The notes beneath the pieces are model-generated. The model was given only the letters and a program-made list of their open reading frames with translations, did not search any database and had not been told where the DNA came from. Positions 51,085 to 58,994 of a DNA stretch of 64,000 nucleotides are shown one piece after another. The position numbers were made by a program, and so were the translations under genes. The DNA comes from WVYX01 sp039592335. GTDB lineage: Bacteria; Gemmatimonadota; Gemmatimonadetes; Gemmatimonadales; GWC2-71-9. Position 1 is the stretch's first letter, and each line of letters opens with the position of its first letter. The stretch is taken from contig JBDHBX010000018.1 in NCBI GenBank assembly GCA_039592335.1, forward strand, positions 90,429 through 154,428, read 5' to 3'.

Positions 51085-52149
51085 ATGGGCGGCGACGGCA
51101 AGCAGATGAACGTCTTCGAGCGCTACCTGAGCGTGTGGGTGGCGCTGTGCATGGTCCTCGGGGTGGCTATCGGGAAGCTCGTCCCGGGACTCGTAGGCGC
51201 ACTGCGAGACCTCGAGTTCGGGGACAACAGTCACATCAACGTCCCGATCGCCGTGCTGATCTGGCTGATGATCTACCCAATGATGCTCAAGATCGACTTC
51301 ACGTCGATCCTGAACGTGGGCAAGCGGCCACGTGGGTTATTCGTCACCCTGTTCGTGAACTGGCTCGTGAAGCCGTTCTCCATGGCCTTCTTCGGGTGGT
51401 TGTTCTTCAAACACCTGTTCCTGCCTCTCATCGGTCCCGAGCTGGCAAGTCAGTACATCGCGGGCGTCATCATCCTCGCCGCTGCGCCCTGCACCGCCAT
51501 GGTGTTCGTGTGGTCGTACCTGTCGGACGGCGACCCTGCCTACACGCTGGTCCAGGTGTCGGTGAACGACCTCATCATGCTGCTCCTGTTTGCGCCCATC
51601 GTGAAGTTCCTCGTTTCGGGCGCTTCGGGACTGGAGGTGCCATTCGAGGTGTTGCTTTACTCGGTCGTGATCTTCGTGGTGATTCCCCTCGTGGCCGGAT
51701 CCCTGAGTCGGCACTTCCTGATTCGCCACAAGGGTATCGAGTGGTTCGACCAGAACTATGTAGCTCGCTTCGCGCCCGTGACTGTGCTCGCACTGCTCGC
51801 CACACTGGTCCTGATCTTCGCCTTCCAGGCCGAGAACATCACGACGCGCTGGTTCCACGTGATCCTGATCGCGATCCCGATCCTGATTCAGGTCTACTTC
51901 AACTCATCCCTCGCCTACGGGCTGATGCGGCTGTTCCGCGTTCCCTATGCGGTGGCCGCGCCCGGGGCGCTCATTGGCGCATCCAACTTCTTCGAGCTGG
52001 CGGTGGCGACGGCGATCGCGCTGTACGGAGCGGGATCGGGTGCTGCACTCGCGACGGTCGTGGGGGTGCTGGTAGAGGTTCCGGTGATGCTCTCGGTGTG
52101 CCGCGTCTGCGTCGCGACGAAGCACTGGTTCGAGCCGCAGGCGGCTTAG
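51085..52149 (+). CDS. acr3: ACR3-family arsenite efflux transporter
   Basis: 354 residues from ATG 51085, with GGAGG 10 bases upstream (ATG 51106 is an alternative). Ten hydrophobic helices. The family Cys lies in AAAPCTAMVFVWSYL, and the conserved GASNFFELAVATAIALYG is near the C-terminus. ACR3 exports arsenite (and sometimes antimonite) using the proton gradient. There is no arsR or arsC nearby, and the neighbours are unrelated, so regulation is unclear. Its stop overlaps that of the EEP gene by 4 bases. Confidence 0.93.
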   Translation: MGGDGKQMNVFERYLSVWVALCMVLGVAIGKLVPGLVGALRDLEFGDNSHINVPIAVLIWLMIYPMMLKIDFTSILNVGKRPRGLFVTLFVNWLVKPFSMAFFGWLFFKHLFLPLIGPELASQYIAGVIILAAAPCTAMVFVWSYLSDGDPAYTLVQVSVNDLIMLLLFAPIVKFLVSGASGLEVPFEVLLYSVVIFVVIPLVAGSLSRHFLIRHKGIEWFDQNYVARFAPVTVLALLATLVLIFAFQAENITTRWFHVILIAIPILIQVYFNSSLAYGLMRLFRVPYAVAAPGALIGASNFFELAVATAIALYGAGSGAALATVVGVLVEVPVMLSVCRVCVATKHWFEPQAA

Positions 52150-53033
52150 GGATCCTGCCGGGAGAGCTCCAGCTCCACCTGCACGCCAACGTGGTCCGAA
52201 AGGTGCGCGCCAGGCTCGTCGAGCACGGTGCGGGCATCCTTCACCGACCACGCGTGCGCCACCCCCGATCGCGTCAGCACGTAGTCGTAGCGCGCGTCCG
52301 TCTTCGTCTCCTGGTACGGCAGCGCCGCGTAGCGATTGCGGCTGGGTACCCAGGTAGCCGTGCGGCGGGCCGGCGTCGGGTTGGGTGGCTGCGGATCGGT
52401 GAAGCCCGCCTCGACCAACGTGGCATACTCCGGCGTGAGAGGATTCTCCGGCCCTGCGGGCTCCGGGTACCCGACAGTCGGTGAGGTGTTGACGTCCCCC
52501 GCAAGCACCACAGGACTGCCATTGGCCTCCGCCTTCACGGCCTCCAGCAGCGGCGCGAGCTGGGCGCAACGCACGTGTGCATGCTTCCGCTTGGTCCCCG
52601 CATAGAGATGGAGGGCAAGCACCGTCACGCGTCCCAGCGGGGTGTCGAGATGTAGGATCATCCCGCCCTTGTGACCAATCCGCTCGTCGGGCTTCGAGCC
52701 CACATCGTGCGGGTGCCGGATGAAGCAGCTGCCGCTGATCGGCAGGCGCGAGAGCACCAGCAGACCCCCCGTCTCGTCGATCCGCACGAGCCGCAGGATG
52801 CAGCGGGAGTGCATCGCGTCGGGCGTCGTCTCGTAGGGAGGGCACAGCTCCTGCAGCACTCTGCGCCGGGCCCGCACATCGAACATCTCCTGCAGCACGA
52901 TCACATCGGCATCGAGCGCGGCGAGCGCCTGCGGCAGCCGCCGCATACGGCGTCGCTTCTGCTGCGACGGTATGCTGACGGGCAGCGCCCACGCGTTGAA
53001 CGTGACCACCCGGAGTGAAAGCGTCTCCGTCAT
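52146..53033 (-). CDS. Endonuclease/exonuclease/phosphatase (EEP) family protein
   Basis: 295 residues from ATG 53033; longer starts overlap the divergent PAP2 gene. EEP landmarks are all present: Asn in TFNAWALP, Glu in VLQEMFD, GDVNTSPT, and the closing Asp-His in LSDHVGVQ. The fold is a metal-dependent phosphodiesterase, shared by sphingomyelinases, DNA nucleases and inositol phosphatases. There is no signal peptide, so a cytosolic role is likely. The substrate cannot be inferred. Confidence 0.83.
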   Translation of the reverse strand: MTETLSLRVVTFNAWALPVSIPSQQKRRRMRRLPQALAALDADVIVLQEMFDVRARRRVLQELCPPYETTPDAMHSRCILRLVRIDETGGLLVLSRLPISGSCFIRHPHDVGSKPDERIGHKGGMILHLDTPLGRVTVLALHLYAGTKRKHAHVRCAQLAPLLEAVKAEANGSPVVLAGDVNTSPTVGYPEPAGPENPLTPEYATLVEAGFTDPQPPNPTPARRTATWVPSRNRYAALPYQETKTDARYDYVLTRSGVAHAWSVKDARTVLDEPGAHLSDHVGVQVELELSRQDP

Positions 53034-53100
53034 GACCGCGAAGGATAACACCTCGGGCCTGGCCGTTGACACCGTCGCGTCGGGCGGCTCTGGTAGTAGC

Positions 53101-53916
53101 ATGAGAACGCGCGCTGGCCGGACGATCGCGCTCGCGCTGCTGGCGTGTGTGACTCTATCCACCGCCTCGCAGGCGCAGGAGCGCTTCCCCTACAAGCTCG
53201 ATCCGTGGCTCGACGGCGGCCTCACGGCCGGGGGCGTCGCCCTCGTTGCCGGGGCCGTCGCGGTCTATCAGGGTCAGGACCCCCTCACGCCGGACGAAAT
53301 CGCGGCGCTCGACCCGGGGGACATCAATGGATTCGACCGCTCCGCCACCGAGCAGTGGTCAACGACTGCCGCCAATGTGAGCGACGTGCTCATCTGGACC
53401 ATGATGGCCGCGCCCGTCGGCCTGGCGGTCGCGACGCCGGGCTCGCGGCAGTCCTGGACCGTAGCGGCCATGTGGGGGGAAGCGCTGCTGCTCAACAACG
53501 GTCTGATGCAGCTGCTCAAGGGCGTCACCAACCGCACCAGGCCCTACGTCTACAACGACGACCCGGACATCCCCGACGAGCTGCGGGTCGAGATCAGCGC
53601 CCGCCGCTCGTTCGCGTCCAGTCACACCGCCAACGCCTTCGCTTCGGCCGTGTTCTTCAGCTCGGTCTACGCGAAGCTCCATCCCACCTCGTCGGCGAGG
53701 CCCTGGGTGTGGGCGGGCTCCCTCACCCTCGCCGCCACCACTGGTTACCTGCGCTATCAGGCCGGCAAGCACTACCCCACCGACATCATTGGCGGGGCGC
53801 TCATCGGCTCGCTGATCGGATGGGGCGTGCCCACGCTCCACGAGGTCGCGGGCGTGAACCTCACCGTGGCTCCCTCGGAGAACGGCACCGCCATCGGGGT
53901 GATGCTGCGGCACTGA
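53101..53916 (+). CDS. Periplasmic PAP2 phosphatase
   Basis: 271 residues from ATG 53101. The signal peptide ends about TASQAQ. The three PAP2 motifs are KGVTNRTRP (KX6RP-like), FASSHTANAF (PSGH-like, with the general His), and YQAGKHYPTDII (SRxxxxxHxxxD-like). It removes phosphate from lipid phosphates or undecaprenyl pyrophosphate in the periplasm. It is divergent from the EEP gene. Confidence 0.85.
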   Translation: MRTRAGRTIALALLACVTLSTASQAQERFPYKLDPWLDGGLTAGGVALVAGAVAVYQGQDPLTPDEIAALDPGDINGFDRSATEQWSTTAANVSDVLIWTMMAAPVGLAVATPGSRQSWTVAAMWGEALLLNNGLMQLLKGVTNRTRPYVYNDDPDIPDELRVEISARRSFASSHTANAFASAVFFSSVYAKLHPTSSARPWVWAGSLTLAATTGYLRYQAGKHYPTDIIGGALIGSLIGWGVPTLHEVAGVNLTVAPSENGTAIGVMLRH

Positions 53917-53960
53917 GCGCGGCGGGAACCGCGTACCTTCCGCAGGCGCCTCCCGCCCTT

Positions 53961-53989
53961 TTGCGTCGCCCAGTTGGGCCTGATAGCTT
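53961..53989 (+). promoter_or_regulatory. Promoter for the M20 peptidase gene
   Basis: TTGCGT (53961-53966) and TAGCTT (53984-53989) are 17 bases apart. The start point near 53996 would leave a leader of about 85 bases. Confidence 0.5.
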
Positions 53990-54080
53990 CGACGATGACC
54001 AGTCTCCCCAACACCGCATCTCCGCTATGCAGCAAGCTCCCATTTCACTCTTCCCTATCTCACGCAACGGTGCCTGACAC

Positions 54081-55622
54081 ATGTCACTTCGCAAACTCCC
54101 ACTGTTAGCGCTCACCGTCGCCGCACTCCTTCATCTCACCGCGACGGCGTCCCTCGCACAACAGCTCACTAGTGCCGAGATCGAACAGTACGGCGAGGCA
54201 GAGGCCCCGCAGGCTGTGGAGTTGTTCCGCGAGTACCTCCGGATCCCCAACGACGCGCACTTCCCCGATGACCTCCGCAAGGTCATCGACTGGCTCACCA
54301 CCCGGTTCCAGGAACGCGGGTTCAGCACCGAAGAGCTGGAGACCGGCCGCATCCCGATCCTGCTGGCCGAGCGGACGTTCCCCAACGCCGAGCGCACGCT
54401 GCTGGTCTACCTCCAGTCCGACGGGCAGCCGGTGGATCCGTCCCGCTGGACCCAGGAGTCGCCGTACGAGCCGGTGCTGCGCGAGCGCGGCGACGATGGC
54501 GAGTGGCACGACATCCCGTGGGACCGATTGAGCGGTGAGTGGGATCCGGAGTGGCGCATCTTCGCGCGCTCGACCTCCGACTCGAAGGGGCAGAACGTCA
54601 AGTTTCTCGCGGCGCTCTCAGCAATGGATGCCGCCGCGGTCACGCCCGACTTCAACATCAAGGTGATCGTGGATTCCGAAGAGGAATTGGGGTCGCCCAA
54701 CCTGCCAGCTGCGGTCGAGCGGTATCGCGACGCGCTCGCCGCCGACATGCTGGTCATCTTCGACGGCCCGCGTCACCCGACCAATCTGCCCACGCTGACG
54801 TTCGGTGCGCGTGGCATCGCCACGATCACGCTCACCGTATACGGTCCCCGCGTGCCGCAGCACAGCGGGCACTACGGCAACTGGGCCCCGAACCCGGCGT
54901 TCCGCCTCACGCAGATTCTCGCGTCCATGAAGGACGAGTTCGGACGCGTGACCATCCCGGGCTTCTACGACGGAGTCGTGCTCGATGACGCCACGCGGGC
55001 CGTGCTCGCGCGCGTGCCCGACGACGAGACGGCAATCAAGCAACAGCTCGGCATTGTCGAGACCGATAGCGTCGGCGCGACGCTCCAGGAAGCCCGTCAG
55101 TACCCGTCGATCAACATTCGCGGCATGGCGTCGGGCTGGGTGGGTGAACAACGCCGCACCATCGTGCCGTCCTTCGCCACCGCCGAGATCGACGTGCGCC
55201 TCGTGAAGGAGAGCGACCCCGAGCGTCTGCTAGGCCTCCTTCGGAGGCACATCGAGGGCCTCGGCTATTACGTCATCGATCGTGAGCCAACCGAAGCGGA
55301 GCGCCAGAGCCGACCGCGGATCGCCACCTTCACGTCGAACATCTCGTACGCTGCCTACCGCACGGAGATGGACTCAGACATCGGACATTGGCTGACCGAT
55401 GCAATGGTACACCTCTTCGGCGAAGAGCCGATCAAGATCCGCACGAGCGGTGGGTCCATTCCCATCTCACCGTTCGTGGCCACGCTCGACGTGCCGGCTG
55501 TCACCGTTCCGACCGTGAATCCGGACAACAACCAGCACAGCCCCAACGAGAACCTGCGGCTCGGCAACTTCGTGGAGGGAGTCCAGGTGATGCTGGCGAT
55601 CCTCCAGCAGCCGATGCGGTGA
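54081..55622 (+). CDS. Secreted M20-family metallopeptidase-like protein
   Basis: 513 residues with a signal peptide ending near TASLAQ. The M20 order is kept: a first metal motif, STSDSKGQNV with the bridging Asp, VDSEEELGSP with the catalytic and metal Glu, and a C-terminal NPDNNQHSPNENLRLG with the last His. The first motif, normally HxD, is QSD (VYLQSDGQPVD), so one metal-binding His is Gln. The enzyme could bind one metal fewer or use Gln; related M20 proteins with DGQP exist. No SD precedes the ATG at 54081. Confidence 0.83.
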   Translation: MSLRKLPLLALTVAALLHLTATASLAQQLTSAEIEQYGEAEAPQAVELFREYLRIPNDAHFPDDLRKVIDWLTTRFQERGFSTEELETGRIPILLAERTFPNAERTLLVYLQSDGQPVDPSRWTQESPYEPVLRERGDDGEWHDIPWDRLSGEWDPEWRIFARSTSDSKGQNVKFLAALSAMDAAAVTPDFNIKVIVDSEEELGSPNLPAAVERYRDALAADMLVIFDGPRHPTNLPTLTFGARGIATITLTVYGPRVPQHSGHYGNWAPNPAFRLTQILASMKDEFGRVTIPGFYDGVVLDDATRAVLARVPDDETAIKQQLGIVETDSVGATLQEARQYPSINIRGMASGWVGEQRRTIVPSFATAEIDVRLVKESDPERLLGLLRRHIEGLGYYVIDREPTEAERQSRPRIATFTSNISYAAYRTEMDSDIGHWLTDAMVHLFGEEPIKIRTSGGSIPISPFVATLDVPAVTVPTVNPDNNQHSPNENLRLGNFVEGVQVMLAILQQPMR

Positions 55623-55741
55623 GGCGGTGGTCACGCCGGACGACCCGCCCCGATAGCTGGCGTCTACCGCCATAGTACAACATCTTAGGCCTAACTTCTG
55701 ACGGGGGTCGGCATGCCCTCCACCAGCCACGGCACAGACGG

Positions 55742-57922
55742 ATGAACACGCCCGGGAACGCGAGCCCACCGTCGCAGCCGGATCCAGTGACGGACACACG
55801 CGCCGTTTTCCAGCACGCCAGCCCTCTCGCCGAATTCACGCTCGATCTCGCAAAGGCGATGCTCCGGACCGGGTATTACGCACCGGATCATCCGCAGGCG
55901 CAGCAGTCCCGGGCCGGACTGTACGATGAGTTCCGCCGCATCCTGGAGGATCGGTCAGGGCTCACCTATCTAGTCGGACTGGACGGCGACCGCCGTTTGC
56001 TCATGATCGACGGGTACGATCCGGACCCCCTCTCCCTAGACAAGATCATGATTAGCGGCATGGCAGAGCTGTTCACCCCGAAGCTCTTGGATTTCTTCGA
56101 CAGACGACATCTCTTGAGCATCTCCCTCCTTGCCGGGATCGAAGCCGAGGAGTTCAACGCCTTCGTCATCTTGATGAGCGAGCCTCCCAGGGCGGGCCAA
56201 GCCGCCGAAGAGCGGGACCGGGTGACACAGGCCTTTCTGGATCAGCACATCGTCCACGTGTCGACGCTCTTCGAAGCGGACGTCCTCGGGCGGGAACGCC
56301 AACTCCCCTGGCGCGTGGAGCGGGCCCTGAGCAGGCTGGGCAGAGACCTCAGCATGCTCCCCCTCTACAAGAAGGCGTCGCCCGAGAAGATCCAGGAGAT
56401 CAAGATCCAGATCATCGATGAGGTGATCCGCCCCTTGCGGACGCCCCAGCTGCTCGCCGATCTGCTGGTGAACTGCGACATCCTTGCCAAGGACATTGCC
56501 GTTCTGGCGGAGTCACAGGTCGAGCATGAGATCGTTGGCCAGCTCCCCTCGGAGCTTCTCATCTCCACGACTCAGCAGGTGATCGACGGCTTGCAGCAGT
56601 TGGAGGCGACGCCGGACGACGAGTCCCTGGAACTCGCGAGTCGGCACCGACTCATCATTCGGGACATCCTGGAGCAACTCGGCCAGAAGGAAGTGAAAGT
56701 CGCCGGCGAACTCCTCGAGGCCGTGGTCAAACAGGGAGTGTTCACCCGCGAAGATCTCCCCAAGAGCCTGCGGGAAATGCTCGAGCGGCAGCTGCTGGTC
56801 CAGGAGTTCCTTACCGATTGTGACGACTACCTCAGGGGCTTGAGCCGCTTCCCCGCCGGCAAGTTCGGCAGGCGTCTCGACGCAATCGCCCGGCTGGTTT
56901 TCCCGGAGCTGCTACGCCGGGGCAACTGGGTGGAAGCGGCCGGGATGCTCGAAGCGCTGCGCTCGGGAGGCCACGAGAGTGAAGCCGCCGAGACAGTCCG
57001 AGAGCTCCTCGAATCGCTTCACCAATTACTGGCCACCGAAGAGAACGTCCGGCGCCTCCTCGATGCCCTGAGCGACGAACTGCTCGAGAAGGAGGGCCGC
57101 GATGCCGTTATGGAGCTCCTATCGATCAGCGGCGTGGCCGCCATCGAGGACTTGCAGGAAGTCTACTCTGCGACGACGAGCCTCTCGATCCGGGCGAGTG
57201 CCTTCGAAGTCATGAAGCGCATCGGCACCTCCGCCTTGGTGCCCTTCCTGGCGGCGCTGTCGGACATCGAGCACGAGTGGTCGGCCATCCATCACATCTT
57301 GGCGGCCCTCGACGATCAGAGTGATCCGGCGTTAGCCGATTCGATCACGCCGTTTCTCCAGCACGAGAACGCGCGCGTCCGTCAAGCAGCCCTCACGAGA
57401 GTATTCGAGCTTCTCGGACCGGCCTCGGAAGAGGACATGATCGAGGCGCTGGCCGACCCGGACACCGCCACGCGCCACGCCGCGGTCGCGCACCTCGGGA
57501 GTCTCCACAGCCAGAACCCCAAGGTCCTGGCGTTCTACGCCGGCGCTCTGCAGCCCGAAGTTGTAGCGGATGCCGAGCCGGAGGACGAAGAGGTCCTGGT
57601 CGAGATATGCCGTTCCCTCACCGGCGTAGGCGACGCACCGTTCCCGGACGGTTCGAGCGCCGAACAGGTCTTGCTCAGCGCCGTTCACCAAGAACGCAGG
57701 AAGAAGAGGATCTCGGGCATGTTCCAGAAGCGACCCCTGTACCACAGCGAGCGGGTGCGGGTCGCCATCTGCGAGGCCCTCGGGACGGTGGGGACGACGG
57801 CAGCCACGGACGCGCTGCAGGAACTCGCCTCTAGCGAAACCGAGACTGTGGCCGAAGCCGCACGAGTGGCCGCGGAACAGGTCCAAGAGCGAAGTGGCGA
57901 CGCCGGTACCATGCCGGGTTGA
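55742..57922 (+). CDS. Large HEAT-repeat protein
   Basis: 726 residues, soluble and entirely alpha-helical. The first 200 residues have no repeats (AEFTLDLAKAMLRTGYYAPDHPQAQQ ...). HEAT repeats are clear from about residue 480 to the end, for example PFLQHENARVRQAALTRVFELLG and EALADPDTATRHAAVAHLGSL. HEAT arrays are protein-binding scaffolds. No enzymatic motif is seen. The ATG at 55742 has only a weak SD. The 119 bases upstream contain the perfect palindrome TTAGGCCTAA (55685-55694). Confidence 0.75.
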   Translation: MNTPGNASPPSQPDPVTDTRAVFQHASPLAEFTLDLAKAMLRTGYYAPDHPQAQQSRAGLYDEFRRILEDRSGLTYLVGLDGDRRLLMIDGYDPDPLSLDKIMISGMAELFTPKLLDFFDRRHLLSISLLAGIEAEEFNAFVILMSEPPRAGQAAEERDRVTQAFLDQHIVHVSTLFEADVLGRERQLPWRVERALSRLGRDLSMLPLYKKASPEKIQEIKIQIIDEVIRPLRTPQLLADLLVNCDILAKDIAVLAESQVEHEIVGQLPSELLISTTQQVIDGLQQLEATPDDESLELASRHRLIIRDILEQLGQKEVKVAGELLEAVVKQGVFTREDLPKSLREMLERQLLVQEFLTDCDDYLRGLSRFPAGKFGRRLDAIARLVFPELLRRGNWVEAAGMLEALRSGGHESEAAETVRELLESLHQLLATEENVRRLLDALSDELLEKEGRDAVMELLSISGVAAIEDLQEVYSATTSLSIRASAFEVMKRIGTSALVPFLAALSDIEHEWSAIHHILAALDDQSDPALADSITPFLQHENARVRQAALTRVFELLGPASEEDMIEALADPDTATRHAAVAHLGSLHSQNPKVLAFYAGALQPEVVADAEPEDEEVLVEICRSLTGVGDAPFPDGSSAEQVLLSAVHQERRKKRISGMFQKRPLYHSERVRVAICEALGTVGTTAATDALQELASSETETVAEAARVAAEQVQERSGDAGTMPG

Positions 57923-58006
57923 GCGGGCCTCGTATCCCGGGGAAGCCGTCACGGTGCACTCCCGACGGCTGGTCGGAACACTGTATCCTCCCGCAGGAGG
58001 TGACAC

Positions 58007-58423
58007 ATGGCCGATCGCGTGAAGAAGATCAACTACTGCTACATCAAAGTTCCCAACCGTGCGGGACAAGGAGACAAAGTCCTTGGTCAGCTCCGAGAGG
58101 GCGGAGTCAACCTGCTGGCGTACTCGGGGTTCCCCGCCGGTGCGGGCAAGTCGCAGCTCGACTTCGTTCCGGATAACATGGCGGCATTCCGCAGGGTGGC
58201 GCGGAAGAACGATTGGCGTATCAGCAAGGTCAAGAAAGGGTTCTTGATCACAGGCAGCGACCGGCTGGGGGCCGCACACAGGCATATCGGCAAGCTCGGC
58301 GCTGCCAAGATCAACGTCACTGCCGCTGACGCGGTGGCGGCCGGCAAGGGGCGGTACGGGATGATCCTCTGGGTGAACCCGAATCAGTACAGTCGGGCAG
58401 CCAGAGTGCTCGGCGCAAAGTAG
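58007..58423 (+). CDS. Small soluble protein, ACT-like
   Basis: 138 residues from ATG 58007 with a very strong SD (GCAGGAGGTGA). The first half (INYCYIKVPNRAGQGDKVLGQLREGGVNLLAYSGFP) has the beta-alpha-beta opening of ACT domains; a second, weaker copy starts about residue 76 (GFLITGSDRLGAAHRHIGKLGAAKINV). ACT pairs bind amino acids or other small ligands. The protein ends with basic residues. I infer an ACT-type ligand-binding regulator. Confidence 0.6.
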   Translation: MADRVKKINYCYIKVPNRAGQGDKVLGQLREGGVNLLAYSGFPAGAGKSQLDFVPDNMAAFRRVARKNDWRISKVKKGFLITGSDRLGAAHRHIGKLGAAKINVTAADAVAAGKGRYGMILWVNPNQYSRAARVLGAK

Positions 58424-58447
58424 CGCACTGCGGTTCTGACGCGACTG

Positions 58448-58476
58448 TTGCATCGCACGTGTCCCGGCCCTATGGT
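58448..58476 (+). promoter_or_regulatory. Promoter for the small membrane protein gene
   Basis: TTGCAT (58448-58453) and TATGGT (58471-58476) are 17 bases apart, pointing to a start near 58483, 20 bases before GTG 58503. AGGGGA lies in the leader. Confidence 0.5.
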
Positions 58477-58502
58477 GGGCCTGCCCTAGGACAGGGGATA
58501 CC

Positions 58503-58877
58503 GTGACAGAACTGGCGGTAGCGAAGGATCGATCGGGCGGGGTGAAGACGGGCCTGCTGCTGTTCCTCCTCGTGGCCGTTGGCATCACGTATTGCGGGCT
58601 CGAGATCGGCGGAGCGTATTGGCGACGCTACAAGCTCGAAGAAACTGTGCTGCAGGCACTCGGGTTTGCCGAACACGCCCCGGCCGAGTTGATCCGTGAG
58701 CGATTGCTAGACGATATCGCGGCAATGGACCTGCCGCCTGAAGCCAGCCAAATTCGGTTCGTTCAAATCGAGCAGCCCCGTGCCCTGCAAGTCACGATCT
58801 CCTACGCGGAGACCGCGAACCTGCTGATCACCACCGTGAAGCTCCCGATGTTCGTCGAGGTGCGGCGCTCGTACTGA
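58503..58877 (+). CDS. Small single-helix membrane protein of unknown function
   Basis: 124 residues from GTG 58503. One membrane helix (TGLLLFLLVAVGITYCGLEI, about residues 16-35) is followed by a soluble domain of about 85 residues with alpha-beta pattern (LEETVLQALGFAEHAPAELIRERLLDDIAAMDLPPEA ... ALQVTISYAETANLL). The layout resembles DUF4845-type pilin-like proteins, but the match is not strong. It is a single gene with its own promoter. Confidence 0.6.
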   Translation: MTELAVAKDRSGGVKTGLLLFLLVAVGITYCGLEIGGAYWRRYKLEETVLQALGFAEHAPAELIRERLLDDIAAMDLPPEASQIRFVQIEQPRALQVTISYAETANLLITTVKLPMFVEVRRSY

Positions 58878-58994
58878 GGTGGTGTCTACGGCCGCAGGCG
58901 TCCCAGAATCCTTCCCAAATGCGAGTGAACTGGTTCCGTAGCTCAGCTCCGTCGCACGCCGCATCTTAAGGACGCCACTCCAGGAGGGGGCACG

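Noticed and set aside
55685..55694. Perfect palindrome TTAGGCCTAA before the HEAT-repeat gene as a further DtxR box
   Set aside because: The arms match the metal boxes but the 4-base spacer is missing, so the half-sites would be out of register. The gene has no link to metals.
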